NCBI GenBank assembly: GCA_021432635.1
Contig: MU270149.1
Coordinates: 1 to 56,178, forward strand
Length of the DNA: 56,178 bases
Direction: 5' to 3'
Source of the DNA: Thozetella sp. PMI_491
Taxonomy: Eukaryota > Ascomycota > Sordariomycetes > Chaetosphaeriales > Chaetosphaeriaceae
Position 1 is the stretch's first letter. Each line of letters starts with the position of its first letter. The notes beneath the pieces were generated by a model, which worked only from the letters and a program-made list of their open reading frames with translations, ran no database searches and was not told the DNA's origin. Shown here one piece after another: positions 13,700-27,280 of this stretch. A program made the position numbers and the translations under genes.

Positions 13700-16480
13700 T
13701 AATAGCTTATAAATTATTAATAATATATAAAGGATTAATAATATTATGATTAAAGACATATTCTTATTATTAAGAGTAGATAGCTTATCTAAAGAGTTTA
13801 TTATATATAAACTCTTATCCCTCTTAGACCTTTTCTCTAGATATAATTAAGTCTTATTAAACTTAAAGAGTAAAGACCTAATAATATTTACCACTTTAAT
13901 TAGCCTGTTTTATATATATACCCTATTATAAGGTATAACTAACTTAGTTATATAATTTATAAGAGTAATTATAAGGATTCTCTATAATTTAATTCTATAT
14001 ATATATAAAACCTTTTTTAATAATATTTATATTAAAGGTCTAACTATAACTTATAATAATAAAGCTATATTACTTAAAGTCTAATATTATATTATAAAAT
14101 ATATTAGTAATATTAACTTAGTTCTACTAAACTATAAGCTTATTAAGGTAATAATAACTAGAGAGAAATCCTAGTAGTATTATAGTATAGTAATAATCTT
14201 AAGGTATATCTATAGAATATATAGCTATAGCTTTACTTAAGTTAAGGTCTTTAAGATTGTTAAATAGCCTAACTATTAAACTATTTTAAAAGTAAGAGGC
14301 TTTCTTAATATAATTAGATTTTATTATATATAAATTATTAACTTTATAATAATTATAAAACTACTCTTCTACCTTTAAAAGAAAGGTGTTTTATTTAACT
14401 AGGGCTTTAATTAGAAAAAGGCTATAAAGAACTTAAAGTAAGTAGTTATTACTATATTAGTATTAATCAACCTAGACTACTTTAAAAGGTATAGACTTAT
14501 TATATTATATATAGATATAAGTCTTAAAGGATAGGGAATAATATTATTATAATAAGTTAAAGACTTTTTATATCCTAGCTAGTATAAGAGTAGTCTTTAG
14601 ATAGATATTAAGAAATAGTATAATACTATTAAATATAAGTGCTATAGACTTTTAGCTATATTTAAGTGGCTATAATAATACCTATATAAAGTCTACTTTA
14701 TAATTAAGACAGATATTAAAGTCCTTATATATTAGCTTAATAAGGTATATTTAGACCTACTTAATACCTTCCTTATAAGATAGATTTTATAGATTTATAA
14801 CTTTAATTTTATAGTTAAATATATATTAAGAGCTAGGAATATTATAGTAGATATATTATCCTAAAAACCTCTTAATACCTTTAATTAAAGGGAAAGGAAA
14901 GTAGAAAATAACCTGGATGACTTTATAGATGCTTAGATTTATTTATATAGAGTTATATCTATGTCTGTTTTATAAGTGTAATAAGATAGGTTAATAAGAG
15001 TCTAGTCTAAAGAATATAAAGCTATTACTGATTACTTTATATTATTTTATAAACTATAAGGTATAGATAGACTAGAATTATATCAATAAAAAGCTAATAC
15101 TTATAAATACGTAGTGTTTAACTAGATATTATAGTTATAGGAGATAGATAAGATATTATACTATTAGATAGTTAATAACCCTAAGTAATAGGAGTTAATC
15201 TTTTAATAATACTATACTAAGATAAGGTATTAAGGGTAGAAACTAACTTATAAATATATTAAAGATTACTATTATTAGTATAAACTATATAAATATATTA
15301 AAATATAAGTTTAGTTTTATAAGTTATATTAAAGGTAGGATTTAAAGTAGTATAAGGATAAAAAGATTTATATCTTTCTAGCCCTACACTTATTTTACTA
15401 CTAGTATATTAACGTTTAATACTTATTAACTAATCAGGGTAAAACAAGTCTCTTAGTATTTTACTATAGATTAATAGGTTAAGCTAAAGCCTTTTTAATT
15501 AGTAAAGTAACCTTAAGAATTATAGTATAATACCTTAAGTATGATATTATTATAAGATATAAAATCCTAGTTGAAATAGTTATTAATAATAGCTTAGAAA
15601 ATAAGGGTGAAGTGATTAAAGCCTATAAGAGGTTTAAGATTAAAAGAATTACTATCTTATCTTATAATTTACGAGTAAATAGTATTAGTAAAGGAGGATA
15701 TTAGATAATTATTAGTGGGTTAGTAAAAGTAATAAATAATAGTATTAAAAGATAGGTAAACTACTTATTAAATATGTTATTTACTAATTAAACTATAGTT
15801 TATAATACTTATAGTATAGCCCTAGTTAAACTAGCCTTTTATATTAATCTTATAATATTTATTAAGAATAATATACTAACCTAAAGACTAATAGACTAAG
15901 AATTTATCTATAGTAATATTAATAACGTTATTAACTAAAAGGAGTATTTTCTATTTAAAGTAAGACTTATAGCTATTAATAATAATATAATATAAGTTAT
16001 ATAAGAGAGACTTATAATAGTTTATTAAAAGATAACTAATACCTAGTAGTTATATTTTAAAAGTAAGAGGCACTCTAATAAATAAAAAGTAGTACTAAAG
16101 TGTTTTATAGTTATTTATAACTTAACTTATAAGATTAATAAGTTATAAAGTTAAAAGCTAATATATAAATAAAAAAGACCCTATAAGATAGATAAAATAA
16201 GTATAAATAAAGCTTATTACTTTAAGACCTTAAAAGAGATATTTTTATTTAAGACTTATACTTTAACTAGAGTAAAGTGATTTAACCAAGTTAATAAAAT
16301 AGCTATTATAAAAGATAATAAGATACTAGTAAAACCTAATAATACTACTAATAAAAGTGCTAATACTAATAAGATAAAGAGAGAAAAAAGTAGTAATAAT
16401 AGCCTTAATAATAAAAGTAACAATAGTAAAAGCTTTAATTAAAGTATATTTAATAATAATAATAATACTATATATAATAA
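13700..16480 (+). pseudogene. Gypsy-2 Pol remnant: reverse transcriptase, RNase H, integrase
   Basis: Reading through stops, 13821-13850 gives LDLFSRYN, the RT block before the Gln-rich PQG motif. Near 14010-14040 lies FFNNI, the damaged form of the catalytic F(D)DI block. From about 14460 an RNase H domain follows with DYFKRY, LYIDIS and the closing ILRARNIIVDILS pattern. From about 15430 an integrase core appears, with blocks near 15600-15700 reading KRITILSYN and RVNSISKGGY (the D,D-E region with Glu lost). It ends near 16300-16480 in a charged Ser/Asn/Asp-rich tail. RT before IN places the element in Ty3/gypsy, not copia. The upstream protease at about 11.5-13.6 kb could not be assigned. 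Confidence 0.78.
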
Positions 16481-17399
16481 ATAGCTATTAAATAAAGTTA
16501 AGGTTTACCTCTTTAACTATTTAGCCCTTAAAAGCTTCTTTTAAGTTAATATTTAATACCTTAGGCATTAATCTAGTCTTAAAAAGAGTTAAAGCAGTTA
16601 TATAAAGATTAGCTTGGGAAAAGAAAAAGTTTTTAACACTATATTTATAATCTATATATCCTAAGGAAAAAGTTATGTTTTTACCCTTTTAACTATGATT
16701 AAAGTTATTAATTAAAAAGATAATAATATCTAGGCTTTAACTAGAGAGAGACTCTTTTTTTAAGACTTTTTTTAGCTAAATTAGATACTGTTTAATATAT
16801 TTTTTATTTTATTAGTTATACACCTTAAAGGGAGTTAGTATTTTAGATTAAAAAGATTAAGTGCTTTACTTTAGAGAGTAATAAGAAGTAAAAAGGGGTA
16901 AGAATAAGTGTTTAGACCTAACTAGATAAAAAAGCCTTAGTCTAAAAGGCTTAAAGAGCTTTTTAGATAATAACACTATCCTTAATAATTATTTTCTTTT
17001 ATCTTAAAATTATTAGAATACTTGTGTTATAAAGTATAGGTTGACTTATTATTATCTTTTTTTCTTTTATTTCCTATTATAAGGTAATAAAAAAAAGCTA
17101 TAGATTAGCTCTAACTAAGGTAATTATTATCTAAAAAGGGTAATACTTTAGTTTTTTAATATATTATTAGCTTTTAATAAGAAGGCTCCTTACCTATTAG
17201 CTAAGGGAAGGAGTACTTATAAGATATTAGGAAAATAACACCCCTATAATAACACAACTATAATAATATAACTATAATAATATAATTATAATAATATAAA
17301 TAAAAAGTAAATATATCTATATAAAGAAAAATAAGAGGAAAAGAGATTAATTATACCTTAAATAAACTAAAGGAGATAAGATACTACTATTAAGAGAAC

Positions 17400-20300
17400 T
17401 TTATCTACACTAAAAAACCTAGGGGTAATTATTACTATTAATCTAGTATATACTAGGTGCCTTACTTATAGTATTTAAACAACCTAGAACAAGCTAAGTT
17501 TTACTACTCCTTTTTAACTTTAGCTAAAAAAGCATTATAAATAACTTATTAAGTATCTTAAGGGGTAGCTTAAGGTAAAAATTAATAAGGCTTTAATACT
17601 ATTACCTTAGTATTATCCTTTTAATTATCTTTTAAACCTTTATCTATAGTATACTAACCCTAGGTAAAACTAGGAATTAAATCATTATAATAAAACTATC
17701 TAGTATTTATCTAAAAAGTATAATTACTATAAGTCCCTTCTTTATATCCTAGTAATAATATATACTCTATAAATAACTAAAGTATATAGATATTATAATT
17801 AGATATCTTTATAAAAGACTAGTAATACTATTACTTATACTAAGTATAAAGATTAATATTTTAATACTTATATATATAAATAAAAAGACTATAAGCCTAA
17901 TTATAGGAGAATATAATTTTACTAAGGTATTTTTTAAAAGGATTATTATTAAGAGCTTTAATATAAATAAAACGCTTTATCTTTAACAGCTTTAACTAAT
18001 ACTTAATCCAGAAGTCCTTAGAAATATTATTACTATATAAAAGATATTTTTAAAAGTCTAAAATAATATTGCCCTTTTTCTTACTAGTGCTTAGATTAAA
18101 GAGCTTCTACTTAATTATAAACTTTAAATTCTTTACTTACTAGACCTTTATATTTTAACAAAGGAATTTAAGGTTAGGCTTTTTAAGCTTAATATATTTA
18201 AGATAACTTAGTCTTATAATACTAATAAGCTAAAGCTTAATAAAAAAGAGTAATAACTTACTAAAAGACTATTATTATAAAGAATTAGTAAATTAAGAGT
18301 CTTTAAAAGAGGCTAATTATTATTCCCTATCACTAAAAGGTGTCTAATAGGTACTTAATATTATAATTAGGTTTACTTTTAAAAGATAAATTATTAAAGT
18401 AAAAACTATAAGGAGTACTAGTTAAAAAAGGTAAAAAAGAAATAGTATAAAAAAAGGAAAGAGTTATAATAGTTAAGAGAGGGAAAGAAACTCACCCTTT
18501 TTTATAGGTAAATCTAAAGGAGGTCTAACTAGAAGAAGAGCATTAATAATAAATTAAGTAATTATTTTATTCTTATTAAGGAGGTAAGTAGCTACTTTAT
18601 TCTTCCCTTAGGTAAAGAAAAACAGCTATCTTTTATCTAAGAGATAATATTAACACTAAATATAACAACTATTATAAAACAATCCCTTTTTTACTCTAAT
18701 TAGACCAAGTGGTTTATTAGGAATAAAAAGGAGTAAAAAGAGTATCACTTTTAAAATAAGCTTAGTTGCCTTTCTACTATTTAACCTTTTTTACTCTTAT
18801 CTTTAGTAATACCTTTACTCTTCCTTATCTATTAACCTCTAACCCTTTTTAATTATATAACCTAACTACTACTTATAAATCACTTTAATAGCTACTTATT
18901 ATAGTTAGAGCTAGTATTTATTTAAAATCTTAATTCCTCTTACCTTTACTATCTTAATAGTTATATTTAAATATAAGCTTATCTATGCCTTAATATATAA
19001 TCCTTTAATTAACTATTAATAATTCTTTTACTTCTCCTTTTTTTACCGATTAAAAATATCTTACCTCCCTACCTTCTCCCCTTTAATTAAGGTATAATAA
19101 GTTAAGGTAATAGCTATAACTAATTAGTATAAAGTATTAAAGATTAAACTAGGGCAGTAGCTATTATAGTAGTTATTATTCTAAGAGGTTATACCTAGAA
19201 TATTCCTAGAAAAAGCTTAGTTGTTATTTTTAGCTTTAGTAGTACTACTTAAGACATTAAAGTATTACTTATAAATAGTTTTAAGGAGATATAGCTTAGT
19301 ATAGTTAGGCCTACCTATCTTAATATAGTTATAAGTGTCTTTAGCCTAAGAATAATATTTCTTATATAAATCTATTAAGGCAAGCTTATTAATATATAAC
19401 TAACCTAGTTTAATACTTAAGGAGGCTAGGAGAATAATAAGTTATTATAAACCTTTTTCTCTAGTCTAGTCTTATACTTAGCCTTTAAAAATAGCTTAAT
19501 ATATAATATAAGCTAAGAGATATATCTCCTTAAGCTATATAATTTAAAAAAAACCCTTACTTAATAGGATTAACTTAGTAATATAAGTATAATTATTAGA
19601 CTTTAATTAGTTATAATAGACTTATAGAGTAGAGTATAGATCTTATTATATATAGTTAGCTAGGCACTCTTAAGCCTATTAGCCTATTCTTTAAATAAGT
19701 AATTCCTCTTATTTCTTATTTATAATAATAGTAATTACTTCTTACTTTTAATTATAGATAAAAGCCTTTACTATATATTTTTCTTTAACTTATTAAAAGC
19801 TCTAATACCTAATCTAAGTACCTATTTAATGTCTTATTTAAGATAGCTATAATAGTATAATATTAATATTAATAACTATAAATTCTTAGCCTTGCCTTAT
19901 ACCTAATAGTTAACTAGTTAGACCTATAGCTTATTAATTATTAAATTTACTAGGATCTTTTTTTATAAATATAACTTTATAATATTATAAGCCCTTATTA
20001 ACTAGATATATTTATAAGCTTATAATTAGATCTAAAAGAAAGTAAGCCTAAACCTTTAGACTATTAAGATCTATATTTATTAGATCTACTTAAAGCTTAA
20101 TAATTAGAATAAAAGTGTTTTATAAAATCTAGTTAAGCCTAGTATTATAAAAGACGTTTATAATATTATATTAAACTAGATAAGTAACTTATCTATAGTA
20201 AGAGCTATAAGAAACACTAGCTTAACTCTGCCTAGAGTTAAAGATATAGTATAAAGAATCTTATCCTCTAGTTAGAGTACTAATACTCTTTAAGTCTTAC

Positions 20301-21130
20301 CTACCTATATTTAGTTAATAACTCTAAGGGATATAAAAAAAAGTATTATAAAAGGATTAATTATAGATATTAAAAAGATATTATTAAAAGCCTTTAAGTA
20401 TCTATTTTATCCTCCTCCTAATAAGATTAAGGAGTAGATAAATAATATAAAAAACCCTAATAAAAAAGAACTTATTAAATAAACTATTAAACTTAGCTTT
20501 AACAGGGAGAAGAAAAATAAAGGACTAGCTACTTTTAAGAGGATAATTCTAGACTTAGTAGAAGGAGAGAAATATAGTTAGAGGCTCTTTTATAATTATA
20601 AGGAATCTCCTAATAACTATACCTTATTAGACTACTTTAATAACTTTTATAAATAATAAGATTATTACTTTAAAGCTAAGATAACAGCTGATTAACAAGC
20701 TAATATAAAGCGCTAAATAACTCATTTACATAGCTATAAAAGAAGTACCTTAATAACCTAGTCTTAATAAAAACTATTAACTAACCTAGGCAGATCTCCT
20801 CTAAGTAGATCTCCTTTAGGCACTCTTACTCTTAGTTTTTATTATAGCTTAAAGCCTGTTAATACTAGTAGTAAACTAAGCTTATTAAATACTATTATAT
20901 CTATAAAAAAGCTAACTACTTAACCTATTAGGGTAGGAAACTAGGTTGGACAGCCTTAGGCCTGACTAGAGCAGAAGTAGTAAGCTAGGGACCCTTGTAA
21001 CAGCAGTAGTAAGGAGAAAGGTTTTAAGTAGAAGGGTAGAAGCTTAAAAGAGGATATAGATCTATATAATATTAATAACCTATTACCTATGCCTGACAAG
21101 TGTAATAATAAATGGTATTTTTAAGGATTA
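17400..21130 (+). other. Unassigned 3' region of Gypsy-2, possible extra coding sequence
   Basis: Between the end of Pol and the right LTR lie almost 4 kb with no recognised domain. Two stretches read as low-stop frames if RIP-type stops are ignored: about 17448-17950, which would contain several Cys residues, and about 20480-21120, which ends in an acidic run close to the LTR. They may be the remains of an extra retrotransposon gene, an unrecognised nested element, or chance. I do not recognise a family. Confidence 0.3.
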
Positions 21131-21180
21131 GGGCAGCTTTCTTTACTTTATACTTAGTATCTAGAAGTTAAGGGGAGGTA

Positions 21181-21702
21181 TAAGCTAGGGGTAGTTAATA
21201 GATTTTTTTTTATTTTGCCTAGTATAGCCCTAGTATAAAAGGAACTATATAGTAGATCTAAACCCTGGTCTAACCAGGCTATACCAGCTCGATTTATATA
21301 AATAGTTAAAGGTTACCGTCCTACCTTAAAAAGGAGGACTATTAAGTTATTAATTAACCATTAAAATCTATCAGTCTATTATTCTAGTAATTAACTTTAT
21401 ATATTTATTTCCCTAGATAAGACCAACTATAAGGCTACTCTATATAACTATTACAGGGCTTTACCCTATTCCTATATATTTATCTTGCCCTAGTCAAAGC
21501 CTAACACTTATTAGATCTTATATTAGTATACCCTCTTCTACATACCACTAGACTTACACTACTTTAACAGCCCTACCTATAAACTAGATCACAAGGTCAT
21601 AGTATTAGTTCCACACTATAACTACTAGGCTACAAAGTATATAGCAGTAGTGTTATATATAGGTTGTTCCGCACATACTCTACTTCCTACTCCCCATTCT
21701 CA
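21181..21702 (+). repeat. Right LTR of Gypsy-2
   Basis: This 522-bp LTR pairs with 7566-8087. It is preceded by a purine-rich tract (AAGGGGAGGTA) expected for plus-strand priming and followed by ATAT, the target duplication. C1 sequence resumes at 21703 and continues the matching C2 sequence at about 310 on the minus strand. Confidence 0.9.
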
Positions 21703-23329
21703 ATATATAAGATAGGAATCTACTAGTAAATAATAACTAGAGAAACTCTAATAACTAGATATCTTAATACCTATATTTAAACAATTAGACTACCTTAAAT
21801 AATACCTTATAATAATATATTATAATAATAAAAAAGTCTAGAAGATATAGTTAAACAACTCTTTTACTAAGACTTATATCTATAAAGGAAATAATAAGTA
21901 GCTTGCCTTTTATATACTTAGGTAATAAAAAGAAGAGTTTAATAGCTTATTAGAAATTAAAGAAGAACTAATAAAAGAATTATATAATATACCCCCCTTT
22001 ATAGTCTAAAAATACCTAGGGATTAAACTTAACTTAATTTTAAAAGGGAAATATATATTATTCCCTATAGATAAAGTCTTATATTATAACTCCTTAAAAA
22101 ATAACTAATAACTAAATTATTAAGATAACCCTTAAATAAGCCTTTAATATAAATATTATAAAGAAATTACCTAGATATAATATATTATACTATATAAAGT
22201 ATATATTATAAATAAACTAAAGTATAATTTCTTCTCTATCTAATATAAGATATAATAAATTAATAACCCTTACTTATAAGAAGAAATAAAGTATTAAAAA
22301 ATAAAAGACTAATATAATAGATAAGCTATCTTTAAGCTAAACCCTTAGTTTTTAATATATTATAAAAATAAGCTAAATATAATATAATATACTTTAGTAA
22401 TATATTTATATTACTATTTAAAGAAAATTATATAATAATATTAAGAAAAAGTATAAGGATATACTCTTATAAGAGGAGACCTTATTAACTTATAAATAAA
22501 AACTATAAAAGAATAAATTAAAGTTATAAAATATATATAAAAGCGATTTATTAATATAAGACTTAAGCTCTAGCTTAAAAACCTTATATAATATAAACTA
22601 TAACCTATAGATAAAAGCTAATATCTATAGCTAACCCTAAGATAAGACTAGATAAAAAATAATAGATATTACTTATAAAGAGTTAATAGGATAACCTAGA
22701 GATAAAGACTCTTATAATAACTACTAGCTTAAACTTAAGACTATTTATTTATATTTTTATTATTAATAATTAATATAATATTACTATAATAATTAATAAT
22801 AAATCTTAAGAAAATTATATATTACCTAAAGTTATTAATTAGTTATAACTATCTTAAAAAAAGAAAGAATTTATATATTACTTATATATTATAAAGGAAG
22901 AACTAGCTTAATATAAAAAGGGAGATATTATAATAAAGACTATACCTCTCCTAATATTAGCTTATAATATATATAATAAAAAAGTAACTTTTAATATTAT
23001 AAAAATTAAACTATATTATTTAATTCTAGGGATATTATAGTTATAAAAGAATAACTTAAGAATTAACTAAATAACTAGCTAGATATTTTTTAGACTAGTA
23101 CTTAAAAAATATACCTAATTAATCTTAGAAAAAGAAACTAAAGATGTTTAAAAAGACTTAGCCTCTAGTATAACTTATATAAGATCTTTAAATAAGCCTA
23201 TAGAAAAAACCTTTAAGATATTAATAATTACTAAAGTATTTATAATAAAAACCCTAAATAAAATATTAGAAAAATATTAGAAGTATAATAAATTATTTAA
23301 AGAAATATTAGATATAAATTTATTAGAGT

Positions 23330-26150
23330 ATAGTTAGTTTAACTATTATATATTAATTAAACTAAGAGAATAACCTAAATTATATAAAATCTATAGACTT
23401 AATAAAGAAAAACTTATAGCCTTATAATAATACCTTAATAAAAACCTAAAGAAAGGTTATATATAACTATTAAATTTACTAATAGGATATTTAATCTTAT
23501 TTATACTAAAGAAAAGTAAGGATAATATTAGAAAATAAAAACTATATATTAACTATTAATAACTTAATAATATTACTATCTCTAATAAAAAACTACTACC
23601 CCTAATATCTAAACTATAAAACTAACTAATAAGAGCTATAATAATAATATACCTTAATCTTAAAAGAGTTTATAACTTAATTTAAATAATAAAAGGAGAA
23701 GAATAAAAAATAATAATTAGAACTAAGTATAAACACTATAAATACCTAGTTATATTATTTAAATTATAAAATACTTTAATAATATTTTAAGCTATAATTA
23801 ATTATATCTTATAACCTTATATTAATAGATTTTATCTTATTTACCTAGATAATATTTTTATCTACTTAAATAATAAAATAAAATATAAATAATATATTTA
23901 TACTATTTTAAAAGCCTTAAAAATATTAAACTCTTAGTAAAACTAGAAAAGAGTGAGTTTTACACTAAAGAAACTATTTTTCTAAGATTTAAGATTACTC
24001 TTAGATTTATAAGAATAAACCCTAAGAAAATAATAGTAATATAAGACTAGTTATTATTAGAAATAGTAAAAGAAGTATAAGCTTTCCTTAGATTTATTAA
24101 TTATTACTATTACTTTATAAAAAGCTATAGTAAGCTTACCTTACTACTTATAAAACTTACTTATAAAAAGACTAAGTTTAAGTGAAATAATTAAGCTAGT
24201 AAAGCTTTTAAAGCTATTAAGTTATAGATTTTAAGCAAACCTATACTTATACTTTTAGACCTAGTAAGACTATATAAAGTTAAAACTAACTCTTTAGACT
24301 TTATAATAAAAGAATAACTTAAATAATATAATAAGGAAGAATTACTATACCTAGTTGCCTTCTTTTTAAAAAAGCTTAAAGGAGTAGAAATTAACTATTA
24401 AATATATAATAAAGAACTAATAGTTATTATTAAAGCCTTTAAAGAGTAAAAGGTTTATCTTTATAAAGCTTAATATTAAGTTATAATCTATACTAACTAT
24501 AAGAACCTTACTTATTTTATAACTAATAAAAAACTAAATAAATATTAGATTAGATAGATAAAATTCCTCTTTAAATTTAATTTTAAAATTATGTATAAAA
24601 AGGGACTAGAAAATACTAGGGTAGATACTCTTAGCTAAAGAAAAGACTATATATAAGAATTAAAACTATATATATAAAGCATTTTAATAGTCTTAAAAGA
24701 TAAAAGCTTAGGTTAAGCTCTTTAAGAGCTAAATACTACCTTTTAAATCCTTTTAAATCCTAACTAAACTAATAAGATTAAAGAAGTTTTTAATAATTAG
24801 GACTTTATAGACTTTATATAAAGCAGCTTTAATAAGAATATAAAAAAGAAAAATAAAGTCTACTAATTTTATAGGAAAATCTATATCCCTAATACTTTAT
24901 AATAAAACCTAGTAAAGGAAATATATAAAATCCTTTCCTATAGATATTAAGGAGTTATTAAGACCTTAAAATAACTATATTATACCTATAACTTTCCTAG
25001 AGCTAAAAAGATTATAAAAGAAGTAATTAAAAAATATAATAAATATAATAAAAGTAAAGTAAATTAATATAAGATTTATAAAGAACTATAACCTTTTTTA
25101 ATCCCTGAGAAATTATAAAGCTTAGTCTCCTTAAACTTTATTATAAAACTACTACTTTTAAAGAAACTTTTAACTAAAGTATTTTTTAATAGTATCCTAG
25201 TAATTACTAATAGACTTATTAAGTATAGTTATTTTATCCTATATAAAAAAGCTAGTAATACTAAAAAACTAGCTTATATATTTATAAAAAATATTATTAT
25301 AAACTATAAATTATTAGATAAGCTAGTTAATAATAGAGATAAATTATTTACCTTAAACTTTTAAAAAGCTTTTATAGCCTAACTTAAAACTAAATACTAA
25401 TTATTAATAGTTTATTACTTATAGTCTAATAAATAAATAAAAAGACTTAATTAAACTATAAAATAATACCTATACTATTATATTAATTATAAATAAAATA
25501 ATTAAATATAACTACTATTAATTACCTAGTTTACTTATAATAACACTAGATAAGAATTAACTAAAGTATCTCTATTTTTTACTAACTATAGCTTTAAATT
25601 AAAAGTTTACTAAACTCTTCTTAACTTAAAAAAAAAACCCTAAAATAAGATTAAGAGTTAAAAAACTAAAAACCTTATATAAACTTATAAAAAAGGAATT
25701 AAAGTTTATCTATAATAAAATAAGTAAATATATTAACTATAAAAGGTTAAAGGGACTAATCTTTTAAAAGAAAGATAAAGTCTACCTTTTATAAAGAAAT
25801 ATTAAAATAATACAACTAAGTAATAAATTAAACTTTAAAAAATTAGAACTATTTTAAGTTAAAAAACAAACTAGTAAAATTACTTATAAATTAAAACTAC
25901 CTGTGATAATATAAATATACCTTATTTTTTATATCTTATTACTTAAACTAGTACTAAGAAACACTAGATTAAATAAATATATAAAAGTCAATAAATAATT
26001 AGAATATAAAGTCGAAAAAGTTATAGATTCTTATAATATTAAAGATAGATTAAAGTACCTAGTTAAGTAGATAGGATATAATACTAGTAAAAATATATAA
26101 AAACCTAATAAATACCTAGAGAATTTATAAGAGCTTATTTAACAATTCTA
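23330..26150 (+). pseudogene. Chromovirus C1 Pol remnant: RT, RNase H, integrase, chromodomain
   Basis: Reading through stops, the reverse transcriptase appears at about 23330-23900, with YLNLKRVYNLI at 23650 and the catalytic block as YLDN at 23842, where the second Asp codon has changed to AAT. RNase H spans about 24080-24660, with NKELIVIIKAF, YTNYKNLTYF and a closing RVDTLS. Integrase follows from about 24880 to 25620. At about 25975-26140 a block with YKVEKVIDS, RLKYLVK and a damaged WEP-like position fits a chromodomain, the targeting module of chromoviruses. Stops are TAG or TAA where Gln or Trp is expected. It follows directly on the Gag half at 6270-7560 once Gypsy-2 is removed. Confidence 0.85.
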
Positions 26151-26836
26151 CTATTAAAACCTTAATCAACTAATACTAAGTTAAAACCTATTACCTCTTA
26201 ATTAATTACACCTAGGGCTTTAAAAGACTAAACCTTGCCTATTATATACTATTTAAAGGATATCTCCCTAATATTATCCTCTTTTAAACTAACTATTCTA
26301 TAATTAAATAACTTCTTACTCCTAGCCTAAAAAAGATGCTTTTATTAATATAGTTACTTTAACTTAGCTAAAGCTTTAGATATATAATATTATATCTCTT
26401 CTTTCTTCTCTTTTATCTTTTTTAACTCTACTATATTATATAAAATTAAAAATACTTATTAGCTAAAGTTAGTAAAATAATAAAATATTAAACCTATATA
26501 TTATCCTTACTAAAAAACTATTATATAGTTTCCCTAGATATATATAGTTTAAACATTTTAAGGACTATAATAATATAATATATTTAACCTCTTTATTAAA
26601 ATAATATATATAAAGTATAATTACTTTTATATTATACTACTTAATATATTTAACTAAATAATAGTACTTATAAGTCTTACTTAAAATAGTTTTTTACTTT
26701 TTTAAAGGACTAGATATCTTATTAAGATATAACGATATAAAAGGGGAAAAAAATTATAATAACCTATTAATTAATAAATATAGGCTAGAGCTTACTTATA
26801 GGTTGTTATAAATATTAATATAAAAGGGAGAGTTTA

Positions 26837-27280
26837 TATTATAATTAAGGTATTAGTTACCTCCCTATAACTATTAATAAAGCTTAGTACTTAGGCCTAG
26901 TAATTAGTAAGAGTAAAACCCTTAATAAATGCCTTAAACACCTATATAGATATTTTACTAATAAGAAAGAATTACCTCTTTAGAGGCTTAGTAGTGATCT
27001 AGATTACTAGGTGAGCTAGATCACTAGCGCTCCTTAAAATAAGTAAGCTATAAAGAGTAACTTAGTATATAAGACTATAGTCTTTACCTAGATAGATTAG
27101 TTAGCCTTTACTCTTTAGTAATTAATCTATAAGTCTATACTTAGTTTATAAGCTTAACACTTATATTATTAGATCTTACCCTATATTAATTAATGCTCTA
27201 CTTATCTCTACTCTCCCTACCTTAGGAAAGAATCCCCTATATATTAAGAATACTAACCCTAAGATCTTAATGTTATAATA
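26837..27280 (+). repeat. Right (3') LTR of chromovirus C1
   Basis: This 444-bp LTR matches 1880-2323. The purine tract AAAAGGGAGAG stands just before it and GTTAA (27281-27285) just after it. Together with the inverted LTR at 27434-27853 it forms a long imperfect palindrome with a spacer of about 150 bp. Confidence 0.9.

Larger units (their letters stand above)
7566..21702 (+). mobile_element. Gypsy-2: 14.1-kb Ty3/gypsy retrotransposon inserted in C1
   Basis: Two direct LTRs of exactly 522 bp lie at 7566-8087 and 21181-21702, with TG..CA-type ends reading TAAGC...TTCT(C/T)A after RIP. The 4-bp sequence ATAT flanks both sides (7562-7565 and 21703-21706), and the C2 copy shows the site intact with a single ATAT. 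Internal order on the plus strand is Gag with a zinc knuckle, reverse transcriptase, RNase H, integrase, then about 4 kb of further sequence. A purine tract (AAGGGGAGG) precedes the right LTR. At 14.1 kb it is about twice the usual gypsy size, and nothing in the extra part has been recognised as a nested element. The whole element is RIP-damaged. Confidence 0.88.
1880..27280 (+). mobile_element. Ty3/gypsy chromovirus C1, RIP-damaged, carrying two nested insertions
   Basis: Two direct LTRs of exactly 444 bp (1880-2323 and 26837-27280) bound the element. The 5-bp duplication GTTAA lies just outside at 1875-1879 and 27281-27285. After removing the MULE (2538-6048) and Gypsy-2 (7566-21702), about 7.8 kb remains, a usual size for a fungal gypsy element. 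Internal order on the plus strand is Gag, then reverse transcriptase, RNase H, integrase and a chromodomain, which defines a chromovirus. A purine-rich tract (AAAAGGGAGAG) precedes the right LTR. All reading frames are broken by transitions that turn CAG, CAA and TGG codons into stops. The target was another copy (C2) of the same family. Confidence 0.9.
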
